From: Achatina immaculata | Taxonomy: Eukaryota; Mollusca; Gastropoda; Stylommatophora; Achatinidae | Assembly (NCBI GenBank): GCA_009760885.1 | Contig: CM019718.1 | Coordinates: 25,847,133-25,911,132, forward strand | DNA: 64,000 bases | Direction of reading: 5' to 3' | In this document: piece after piece, positions 52,579 through 62,487 of the stretch | Numbering within the stretch: position 1 is the first letter of the stretch | Layout: every line of letters begins with the position of its first letter | Notes under the pieces: model-generated | The model's input: only the letters and a program-made list of their open reading frames with translations | What the model was told of the DNA's origin: nothing | Databases searched by the model: none | Program-made: the position numbers and the translations under genes

Positions 52579-53299
52579 TTTATTGCGGCATTTTGGTGCT
52601 GTTACGCTGTAATATCTGAGCAGTTATTTTGTTTGTTACAGGCTTGAGTTGTGTTCTTCAATTGTGGTGTTGTACATTTTCGTGTATTGTTACATTCTGA
52701 GCAACTTTTCTTTCATACGTCGATTAGCATTAAATGTGCAACATATACCAACACTATTAGTGCTGGTTTGGAATGAAAAAGTTGTAACACAAGCATCGAG
52801 TAGGGCAGAGTGAGTTTCTTGGAGCATCCATCTTAATCCAACTCTTCTAAGATATTTCTTTTGCTTCTTTTATCTGTCCAGAATATTCTGCAGATTCTTC
52901 TGCGCAACTTCATCTTTTCTTTTCCCCCCTTTTGTACGTCAGTGTGAAAGGTATGGGCATCCTTTTTTTTATTTAATTGGGAAAAAAAACCAACCTTTTT
53001 TTTTCCTTTTCACTCGGACAACGCATTTTTTTAAACGTCAAATTTACGAACCTCACCGTCACACAACGAACTTAATTACATTTCATGTTTTATATTATTA
53101 CATTATCAACCCAGGCTACTGTAATTCTACAATATAAAATCAATATTGCTAACATTTCTAGCAAATTATGGTGGGTTTTTTTTTTAAGAAATTCCCTAGA
53201 TTTGCGCATAGCACAAAAAAAACATGTTTCCACATCTGGCCCGCGGGCCAAGGATAGCCCATACGTGATGTACACAATTAAAATTCATATAATGCTATC
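52579..53299. other. no gene seen
   Basis: A short segment near 53235-53265 (CTGGCCCGCGGGCCAAGGAT) resembles an internal hAT-MITE word. No other features. Confidence 0.45.
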
Positions 53300-53460
53300 A
53301 ACGGCGGATTAACTACCACCTAGGTCCCTAGGCTAAACTTAGAAAGGGCCCACAGTCCCCATACAACCTACACCGTTGATTTTATGATGCAAAATTCATA
53401 AAATAATCTGTATGCTCAGAGTTCTCGCCCGTTTCACTTTGACCTCCTGAAAATACTGAG
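53300..53460. repeat. dispersed repeat K, single-unit copy
   Basis: CGGCGGATTAACTACCACCT, AGGTCCCTAGGCTAAACTTA and AAAATTCATAAAATAATCTG align with 30100-30370, where the middle is tandemly repeated. This copy shows the unamplified form. Confidence 0.5.
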
Positions 53461-53526
53461 CCTGTAATAATTCGCCAGAGTTGTCTGTTCTGAAAACGCG
53501 AGACTAATCGATTTAGCAATTATTTT

Positions 53527-54890
53527 GTGATTCATTCATTCATATGCATGTCACTTGCGGAACTTTGTCTCCCTAACAGAACTCCTGTAGGCCTCTCGGT
53601 TGTGAGCAAGATGGCCGGCTGCTGATGCATCCATTTGGAGATCATCAACGATGTCTTGCAGCCATCTTTGCCTTGGTCTTCCTCTTTTTCCCAGAATGTT
53701 CCCAGATGGTCTTCTCTAGATTATCATGACGTTTAATGTGTCCAAAATATTTAAGTTTTCTCTCTTTAATCCTCTTTACTAGCCAGCCTTCTTCAATATT
53801 AAGTTCTTGTAGTACGGATATATTTTTATTTTTGTGTCCATGCTATTTGAAGAACTCTTCTGTAGCATTTACATTCAAAGGTATTTATGTGTTTCTCAGC
53901 TGTTTTGTTAAGTGTCCAGATCTCACAGGCATTTGTTGCGATTGGAAAAATGCAGGTCCTTAAAAATCTGATTTTTGTAGTTCTGTCTGTTCCTCTCCAC
54001 AGTTTCTTTAGTTGTTTTACTTTCTGAAGAGCGATAGATGTCCTCCTTTTAATTTCCCTCATTGTATCTCCATTATTAGTTAGTAGTGATCCAAGATATT
54101 CAAAACTTTCCACTTCTTTCAAATTTTCCTAATTGATACATATTTCAGCTGCCTTGTGTGTTTTGTCAGTTGTCATCAATTCAGTTTTCTTCGCATTAAG
54201 ATAAAGGTTTTGCTCTTTGCTGTTCCTACGGACTGACATAATTAGTTTTTTTTTTTCATTCCGTTTTGTGTTGTGGACAGTAATACTGTGTCATCAGCAT
54301 ATCTAATCTCTGATATTCCAATTGTTATGACATCATAATATACTTTTGTCTACATCTCTAACATTCCTCATTATATTTTCAGTATACAAGTTAAATAAGT
54401 AAGGCGACAATATACATCCCTGACTGACCCCTTGTTTTCTGTCAAACCAAGTTGTTGTTTCACCATTTATTCTTACTGCTGCTTGTTGGTCTAGATACAG
54501 CAGTGATGTTAATTGTATGAAATGTGTTGGAAATCCCATTTTTTTCATTATTTCCCAAAGTTTCTGGTGTTGTACACAACCAAATGCCTTTGAGTAGTCT
54601 ATAAAAGATAAATACAGATTCACATTAAACTCTCTGCATTTCTCTGTTATTAATCTTATACTGAATATATGATCTCTTAATACTCTTCCTTGCCTGAAAC
54701 CAGCTTGGACCATATTGACTTCTATTTTCTTACGAAATCTACCCATTATGATTTTTAACAGAATTTTACTGGCATGATTAATCAGGACAACAGTTCTGTA
54801 GTTTGTGCATAAATTCAGGTTACCCCGTTTTCTGATAAAGATGGTAATAAAAAGTTCCTGTTTCTATCTGAATTTTCCAGAACGAGCATA
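53527..54890 (-). mobile_element. LINE family C, longest copy (RT and C-terminus), decayed
   Basis: Minus strand, 5' to 3': NYRTVVLINHASKILLKIIM-like residues, QAGFRQGRVLRDHIFSIRLI, LSFIDYSKAFGCVQHQKLWE, RKQGVSQGCILSPYLFNLYT, an IRYADDT box (about 54290), VESFEYLGSLLTNNGDTMRE, RTCIFPIATNACEIWTLNKT, and the RGRPRQRW tail region with an ATG/AATG-type end at 53527-53545. The order is RTE-like. It is 5'-truncated (no endonuclease) with several frameshifts; its conserved frames are 54333-54746 and 53826-54122. Confidence 0.85.
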
Positions 54891-54949
54891 ATATAAGTGA
54901 ATATCCTAACACACGGCAACAATGTCATACTTTTCTGTTATCTCTTTCT

Positions 54950-56160
54950 CGATATGTATCATGCTGATCCCTACGCCGTTCCTCATATCGACAAAGATCA
55001 TGCTGATCCCTACATCGCCCACCAGACAAGGATCACATCGATCCCTACATCACCCATGATACAAGAATCGCATCGATCCTTTACCTTACCCATCAGACAT
55101 CCATTCTATCCCCACCTCGACCACCAAACAACTATAACATTTATCGCCACCTCGACCACCAAACAACTATAGCATTTATCCCCACCTCGACCACCAAATA
55201 ACTGTAACATTTATCTCCACCTCGACCACCAAACAACTGTAAACTTTATCCCCACCTCGACCACCAAACAACTATAAACTTTATCCCCACCTCGACCACC
55301 AAACAACTATAAACTTTATCCCCACCTCGACCACCAAACAACAATAACATTTATTCCCACCTCGACCATCAAACAACTATAAACTTTATCCCCACCTCGA
55401 CCACCAAAACAACTATAACATTTATCCCACCTCGACCACCAAACAACTATAACATTTATCCCCACCTCGACCACCAAAACAACTATAACATTTATCCCAC
55501 CTCGACCACCAAACAACTATAACATTTATCCCCACCTCGACTACCAAAACAACTATAACATTTATCCCCACCTCGACCACCAAACAACTATAACATTTAT
55601 CCCCACCTCGACCACCAAAACAACTATAACATTTATCCCCACCTCGACTACCAAAACAACTATAACATTTATCCCACCAAACAACTGTAACATTTATCCC
55701 CACCTCGACCACCAAACAACTAAACATTTATCCCCACCTCGACTACCAAAACAACTATAACATTTATCCCCACCTCGACCACCAAACAACTATAACATTT
55801 ATCCCCACCTCGACCACCAAAACAACTATAACATTTATCCCCACCTCGACTACCAAAACAACTATAACATTTATCCCACCAAACAACTGTAACATTTATC
55901 CCCACCTCGACCACCAAACAACTATAACATTTATCCCCACCTCGACTACCAAAACAACTATAACATTTATCCCCACCTCGACCACCAAACAACTATAACA
56001 TTTATCCCACCTCGACCACCAAACAACTATAACATTTATCCCCACCTCGACTACCAAAACAACTGTAACATTTATCCCCACCTCGACCACCAAAACAACT
56101 GTAACATTTATCCCCACCTCGACCACCAAACAACTATAAACTTTATCCCCACCTAGACCA
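54950..56160. repeat. 35-36-bp minisatellite, ~30 copies, with higher-order units
   Basis: The core unit is CCACCAAACAACTATAACAT then TTATCCCCACCTCGA. Diverged units at the left (54950-55090, CATGCTGATCCCTAC and ATCACATCGATCCCTACATC) and just past the right edge (to 56240) look like older monomers. A shortened unit (ATCCCACCAAACAACTGTAA) occurs at 55671 and 55873, marking a ~202-bp higher-order repeat. Minus-strand frames give GGDKCYSC and VEVGINVIVVW repeats, not proteins. Confidence 0.95.
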
Positions 56161-56916
56161 CTAGACACAGGTCACGCCGATCCCCCTTCCCTCCGTCCGG
56201 ACAAGGAACAGGTTGATCTCCCTTTTCGCCCACCAAACAAGGATTTGCGTCGTCGTCTCCTTCTTACCTGAGGCTGTCCTCACTGAACCCGTTTCCATGA
56301 AACATTTCTTGCGTATAAGATACGCCCCCTGCTTTTCATCCAAACTTCTGTACAAGACAAACCATTACATAACATGAGCCCTAAGATATAATGTAGGATT
56401 ACGTAATCAAGCACCCACTTATTTTACCGTTGCTATTTAATCCTATATCTTGGGATATAAAGCATTGCCAGAATGGTGCACTACTGTATTGGAAATGCAT
56501 TATGGGATTTTCATTTAGTGTTGTTCATCCTTATATAGGCACGGCACCCCTCCCCCTCCTGTTGTAATGAACTTTCTCCCCCCTTTTCCCCTCCGCCCAT
56601 TCTAACTGTGCTGTTGTATTCCTGCGCGACCGGTTAACGCAGTTTTCGCCATCAAAAATATATGAAAATATTTACGGGTAAACTGCCTGTCCACCTCCGG
56701 TGCAGTAAATTATGTAAAATATTTGGGCCGACATTTTAAACGGCTTATCCTCTAGAAGATGCCCCACTCTCAGACGCGGTAGGTGCCCTTCATTCACAAA
56801 CACAAGCGTCGGATATCCATTTTGGCAAAGATGCCTGACTGAAGCACGCAGATAACTTGATGTAGAATCCTGCATGAGAAAATATCATCTAGCCCCGTGG
56901 TGGTAATTACTATTCT
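56161..56916. other. no gene seen
   Basis: Unique-looking DNA with C-rich tracts near 56545-56595. No recognised coding sequence. Confidence 0.45.
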
Positions 56917-58987
56917 ATGTTGGTGTTCTATACAGAACTTCTTAAAAATGACCAAGAATTGCGAGAACAATACAAAGTTATTATAACAAATAGATACAAT
57001 GCAATAGCAAAGATAAATAGTATAGATGAACAATGGGAAATGTTAAGAGATTCTATCCACCAAACTGTTAAGGAGATAATACCACCGAAAAAAGAAGCCC
57101 CTAAAAATAAATGGATGACAGACGACATCTTAGGACTGATGGACAAGAGGAGGAGGAGTAAAAACAACGAGGAAAAATATAGCAAGATAAATAAAGAAAT
57201 AAGACGCAAATGCAGAGAAGCAAAAGAAGTGTGGTTAAATGAACAGTGCAGACAGATAGAGGACACTCATAATAAAGACAGCAAAAACATGCATAAACGA
57301 ATTAATGAACTCACAGGCAGAAAAACAAAATATAAAACAGGATGCCTGAAATCGAAAGAAGGTAAAATGTTAATGGCAAAAGAAGACATTGTGGACAGAG
57401 TATATCGGTGAGCTATATGGAGGAGAAAGACCAGAATTAACACCAGATACTGAAAACTGTGATGGACCGCCAATACTTGAAGATGAAATCATACATGCCA
57501 TCAAACACATGAAGAAAGGAAAAGCGACTGGGCCTGATAATATAACAATAGAAGAAATAGAGGCACTAGAGGAGACAGGAATAAAAATAATAACCAAGTT
57601 ACTGAAAGATATTTACAACAGTGGTTATATTCCCAGTGACCTGATTAAATCCACGTTTATAGCACTACCAAAGAAACCAGGTGCAAAGGAATGTGACGAC
57701 CACCGGACTATCAGCCTCTCGTGTCACATAACGAAGCTACTTTTCAGAATAATTATCAGAAGAACAAGGAAAAAGATAAAAATGGAAATAGCAGATGAAC
57801 AGTTTGGATTTGTTGAAGGAAAGGGAACACACAATGCCTTTTATGCTTTACGAACACTAACAGAAAGAGCTTTAGAAGTACAGAAAGATCTCTACTTATG
57901 CTTCATTGATTACACCAAGGCATTTGACAAGGTGAAACAGTGAAATTATTAAAATGCTTGAAGACATCAATATAGACGGCAAAGACTTGAGGATTGTAAA
58001 ACATCTATACTGGCAGCAAGAAGCAGCAGTTCGAGTTGAAAATGGAATTGGAAAATACCAACCTATAAAACAAGGGGTGCGACAAGGATGTGTACTATCT
58101 CCAGACCTTTTTTCTCTGTACAGCGAGAATATTCTAAGAACAATCATCACAGAACCAGGCATAAAAATTGGAGGATACAATATTAACAACCTTCGGTATG
58201 CTGACGACACAGTACTGATAGCGGAGAACCAACAAGACCTGCAAAATCTCTTCGATAAAGTCGCCAAAGAAAGTGAACACAAAGGCCTTACTTTGAACAT
58301 CAAAAAGACAGAGACTATGGTTATATCTAAGAAACAGAATCCACCAGCATGCAGTATTCAATTAAACGGAACCATTCTAAAGCAGGTGCAGAAATTCAAA
58401 TACCTTGGAGCAGTAATAACTTCAGATGGGAAATGCAAAACAGAAATTAGGAACAGAATAGGCCAAGCAAAGACTGCATTTCAGAGAATGAGAAACATAT
58501 TAGTTAACACATCCTTATCAATGAATGTTAGAAAACGAGTCCTAAAATGCTATATTGAACTTATCTTGTTATATGGAAGTGAATCATGGACAATAGGCAA
58601 GTCTGCACAAAAATCATTGGAAGCAGCAGAAATGTGGTTTATTAGAAGAATGTTGCGAATCCACTGGACAGCAAAAATAACTAATGAAGAATGTATGAGA
58701 AGAGCTGGAGAGACAAAAAACCTTGTCAGAAAGATAAGAGAGAGACAATGTACTTTCATAGGACATGCAATGAGAAGAGGGGGCATTGAAAATATTATAA
58801 CAACAGGAAAAATAGAAGGAAGAAGATCAAGAGGAAGACCAAGAGAAATGATACTGGACAGTCTGATGGGATGGTGTGAGAGGAGATCACCAACTGAACT
58901 GATGGCCTGCATGAAGGATCGGGTACTTTGGAGAAGCATAATAGCCAACGCCAGTCGGCACGGCACCTGATGATGATGTTGGTGTTC
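56917..58987 (+). mobile_element. LINE family B (RTE/BovB-like), longest copy, with 12-bp TSD
   Basis: ATGTTGGTGTTC at 56917-56928 and 58976-58987 is the target-site duplication; the element is 56929-58975 (2047 bp). It is 5'-truncated, lacking the endonuclease, and ends in CGGCACGGCACC plus TGA repeats. The first apparent Met codon at 56917 belongs to the target-site duplication, not the element. It is the reference for family B here. Confidence 0.93.
56929..58972 (+). pseudogene. family B reverse transcriptase ORF with two frameshifts
   Basis: Three frames in order. First (to 57411): linker between endonuclease and RT with KEIIPPKKEAPKNKWMTDDI and RRKCREAKEVWLNEQCRQIE. Second (57389-57943): HMKKGKATGPDNITIEEIEA, STFIALPKKPGAKECDDHRT, a decayed RTISL box, EQFGFVEGKGTHNAFYALRT and [16 protein letters not shown]. 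Third (57954-58970): [33 protein letters not shown] (RT catalytic YADD), [72 protein letters not shown] and the HGT-stop end. The LYGSESWT...RMLRIxWT...GHxMRR series is the BovB/RTE hallmark. Shifts lie near 57400 and 57943; the rest is well preserved, so this is a young copy. Confidence 0.9.
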
Positions 58988-59033
58988 ATCTGGCCTGTTG
59001 GCTCTTTTAATATTACTCCATTAATCGTACATC

Positions 59034-59640
59034 CTTCCTGTGCCGTTAAACGTCACATAAGGGCTGTATGATAGTTCGCCAAGATGCCCTGTATTCGGCG
59101 AGTTTTTCAATCTCATCAAGGGATGTTATGCCCACTGAACTGGCCTCTCTAAACAATGCCATCTTTAGTTTCACATGGTCGATCTCTTTTTCCACTTGAC
59201 AGCTTGTTTGGGGATCCTCTGATTGTTTCTTCTCGTCACACGACCGACATATGTCCATCTTCTTTTTAATATCACCCATGAGACAGGTTGTTATTTGCTC
59301 ATCTGTCTTATCTCTGCGTTCTTGAATTCGTTCCACTTTGTACCGAGTATTTTCCTTTGGTATCTGTTTTCGAAAGAGTCTTTATTTCTTTAGGTTGTTT
59401 TCCAGCTTTCACTTGCATACATGAGGGTGAATATTACATTTGAATTGAATAATCTTAATTTGGTTTTTTGTTTTTTTTGAGACGACGAAAACAACAGGCC
59501 GTGACCCGGTGGTACTGCAACTGAGCGCCATATGTCCTGGAGATTCTTGAAGGCCAGTGCTGCTTCTGCAAATCGAATTTTAGCTTCCTTTCTGGTGCCA
59601 CGATCCTGATCTATGTTAATTATAATATTTATATTCCATT
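59034..59640 (-). mobile_element. LINE family A 3' fragment, diverged subfamily
   Basis: The minus strand carries SSVGITSLDEIEKLAEYRAS, WRTIIQPLCDV and the ACGGCACAGGAAGGATG terminus. The upstream part (59340-59625) matches the STLIYA...KNLENIW region but has several indels and ~45 bp of extra sequence near 59480-59525. It shares SSxGITSxDE with the 32851-33132 copy, defining an older A subfamily. Confidence 0.75.
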
Positions 59641-60039
59641 ATATTATATAACTATAATATATATACATGCATTGTTATATATTATATTAATATTATATTT
59701 AATAATTATAAATAAATAGTCAACTTTAAAACGTTTCCTTGTCCAGACATGAAGATTGGTTCAGTGAAGGCTGTGGTTAGACTTTCTGTGATATCTTGGA
59801 CCCATCGTTCCCTTTGTCGCCCACGCCTGAGAATTTCATCCTATAAATGGAATGTTTCTACTTGTAGAAATATGTACAGAATTTTCCTGCAGCCATGGAA
59901 AGAACGCAGATGCTAACTATATTACTTTTAAAAGGGTAAAAATTTATAGCACTGTTGAATGGATAAGAATATTATTGTGGAAAAAAAGTTTGTCTAGGCT
60001 TGCTACATTGTTATTATTGTATGACGTCCATGAAACTAC
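59641..60039. other. AT-rich, no gene; possible RTE-like remnant
   Basis: TA-rich to about 59725. At 59748-59842 the minus strand reads LRRGRQRERWVQDITESLTT, which resembles the basic RRxGRQRxRW stretch of RTE C-termini, but the fragment is too short to assign. Confidence 0.35.
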
Positions 60040-60170
60040 ATGCATCATGTGCTTAGCAGCTGATGCTGTGTTGGGAAATCTTGAAGCAATGGCACCCAAA
60101 TTGAGTGAAGGATGGAATGGAGTGATTTTTCTTACTTCATTAAGGCAACCAGTATAGAAGACTTTTCAGC
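60040..60170 (+). repeat. unclassified dispersed repeat H, copy 4
   Basis: TTAGCAGCTGATGCTGTGTT, GGGAAATCTTGAAGC and GAAGACTTTTCAGCAGACC align with copies at 7430, 18575 and 23868. It ends where a hAT-like CAGTGG word begins. Confidence 0.45.
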
Positions 60171-60171
60171 A

Positions 60172-60875
60172 GACCAGTGGTTTCCAAAATTTTTCAGATC
60201 ATGGACTCATGATCTCCATTGATTCCATGGCTTCTTGTAGTATATGGAGGGGGGGGGGGCTGAATATTATTTTGAGAACTTACAAGTTTGGGATCTCTAT
60301 GTTATACAAAAAATAAAATTAATTTTGGATCTAAATTTGCTATGCAGCCCCCCCCCCCCCCAATTACACAATCTTTTGTGGATTCCAAGCTGGAAAGGAC
60401 CACATTGCCATGGGAATATGGTATTCAAGTTCATTGGCCACTCTTAAAATATCACAGCTATCAGCATCATTTGGGGTTACAAACAGGATTTTAACCATTA
60501 CTGCTTCCTTAACTCTGGTGAGAGCATCATCTTTGTCACTGTCAGTTCAGCTCCAGACTTGGCTTGTTACAGACCAGTGGTTCCCAGACTATGTTTAACC
60601 TGGCTTGTTATAGATCAGTAGTTCTCAGACCATGTTTAACCTGACTTATTATAGACCAGTAGTTCCCAGACTATGTTTAACCTGGGTTGTTATAGACCAG
60701 TGGTTCCCAGACTATGTTTAACCTGGCTCGTTATAGACCAGTAGTTCCTGGACTATGTTTAACCTGGCTCGTTAAAAGACCAGTGGATCTCAGGCTATGT
60801 TTAACCTAAGTTTTATAGATCAGTGGTTCCCAGACTACGTTTAACCTGGCTCACTATAGATCAGTAGTTCCTGGG
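60172..60875. repeat. hAT-like terminus and a 41-bp minisatellite built on it, ~8 copies
   Basis: CAGTGGTTTCCAAAATTTTT at about 60176 is a hAT-MITE left terminus. From about 60570 to 60870, ~41-bp units (GACCAGTGGTTCCCAGACTA, TGTTTAACCTGGCTTGTTAT, A) repeat, each beginning with the same CAGTGGTTCCCAGACTATG word. Units alternate CAGTGG and CAGTAG, and two carry CCTGGACTATG. G and C homopolymers at 60250-60260 and 60348-60361 separate the two parts. Confidence 0.75.
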
Positions 60876-61641
60876 CACAAAGAGTCATATGGGTTTCTAG
60901 ACTATCGTGAAAGCTACAGATGCGTGAAAATATCTAAACTGAATAACTCATGTCAAGAGATTTATGAAGGCACAGCAAATTATCACTGGTTTCTGGGTCC
61001 ACACTGTGAAAAAATCTAGACGCCATTGCTACACTAATTCAATGATGTGTCTAGATAATTTTTTTTTTCTTAAGACATAACATGAGGTCAGGAACTTGTG
61101 GTGATCACTATCTATGTCCTGTTGTGTGAAAATTTTGAGACACCACATCAAGAACTGAAATTGTCAAAATCCTCCACTTATTCCTCTCTCTCTTCCCCCC
61201 TCTCCCAACCAAAAGACCTTTCAGGAACCATGTTACAAAATTCCTAGTTAAAGTAAAAATCAGTAGCCCTTTCTTTACTATATACATAGGTCTGGTTAGT
61301 AGGTGAAATTATAACCCAAAGAAACAGCTTTACCTACCTTCAACAAACAGTCTTCTTTGATGTTGCTCCAAAATATACTCTTGTTATCTTTCTTCCTATT
61401 TACCAGCTGCATCCTATATAAGAAGCAGCTATGTTTATTTTACCTTTGAACAAGCTCTTATTACTACCACATTTCTTTTCGGAGCCAGTTCCCGTTTTAT
61501 TTTTTGTTGATCTGCTCAGTAATTTTATGGTACAGCTTTGTTAGACTGTTTGACAATATTCACTTCCTTTTTTTTTTTTTTTAAATATGCATTTGATCTG
61601 CTACACAGATTTTACATAATTCAAGTTCCTTTGAGAGACAG
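60876..61641. other. no gene seen
   Basis: Unique-looking AT-rich DNA with a T run at 61569-61583. Confidence 0.5.
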
Positions 61642-61925
61642 ATAAAAGGTAAAATCCTCATTTCCATGCCATTAAGGCATATTGGGGATATGGTGCTACC
61701 CTCATATTTCCAAGACCTTTGGCACATGAAAGTGTGATGTGGTCAGTATGACACCCAGCCACATTTACCTTCCCAGATTTCTCTGGTACCAATGTTTCGA
61801 AGCTGGGCGGACCACGGGGCCTTTTTGGTATTGTGGTACCAGAAAAAAATACCACTGCTTGGACTTGAACCTGGTACCACCAGATAAGCAGACCAAGCAT
61901 CTAACCACTCAGCCAACCAGGCTGC
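61642..61925 (-). mobile_element. tRNA-derived SINE
   Basis: On the minus strand: GCAGCCTGGTTGGCTGAGTG, GTTAGATGCTTGGTCTGCTT (A-box region), GGTACCAGGTTCAAGTCCAA (B box), then AAAGGCCCCGTGGTCCGCCC, GGTAAATGTGGCTGGGTGTC, TCACACTTTCATGTGCCAAA and ATACTTAAT-like TGCCTTAATGGCATGGAAAT. The order is as in 46555-46850, clearly the same family with ~25% divergence judged by eye. It ends in GGATTTTACCTTTTATC. Confidence 0.8.
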
Positions 61926-61990
61926 CCTTTTGGGAAATGCATTTAGAGTTTTTAATGAGTTTGTTTAAATTTAGTTTACTTCTTTCTATG

Positions 61991-62487
61991 CTCTAGATCA
62001 GTGGTTCCCAATTTTAAAAAGTCTGCGAACCCCGTTGTTTCAAAATCCAGACCATGGACCCCTATACTTTGAAAAGGTTTCATATCTGTATGGTTGCTAA
62101 GTGGTTTAGATACAAAAGAATTTTTTTTTCAGAAAAGTGGGCAACTTTTATTGAATAAATAACTAAAAAATAACACAGTACAATTTGGTTAATTTTCAAA
62201 ATGACAATAATGCAGTTAAGAAAAATAGACAGCAAATAACATTTCTACTTGTTCTGACAAATGAGCAGAATATGGAAAGTATGACAACTAATCAACCTAA
62301 ACACAGTGAGAGGAATCATGCTTCTTTTTATTCCAAACAATCCTTCCACATCTGGTTCAGCATTTCCTATTTTCAGGCTCACATATGGACCAACATCAAG
62401 CAGATTCCTAGCTTGTTCCATGTTTTTTTGTCACGGGCCCCAGCGGCAGGTTCCATGGATCACCAATTGGGAACCACTGCCCTAGAT
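61991..62487. mobile_element. hAT-type MITE with 8-bp TSD
   Basis: Both ends read CAGTGGTTCCCAATT inward (61999 onward, and the reverse complement ending at 62479). The 8 bp outside are CTCTAGAT at 61991-61998 and CCCTAGAT at 62480-62487, seven of eight identical. An 8-bp duplication and CAGTGGTT termini define the hAT superfamily. The 481-bp interior has no transposase; a 109-residue frame (62185-62514) has no recognised domain and runs past the end. It is a non-autonomous element moved by a hAT transposase in trans. Confidence 0.9.

Noticed and set aside
51870..52619. Long repeat-protein frames of 249, 226 and 223 residues on both strands
   Set aside because: All arise because the 27-bp unit is a multiple of three without stops; no start context, no unique domain, equal openness on both strands.
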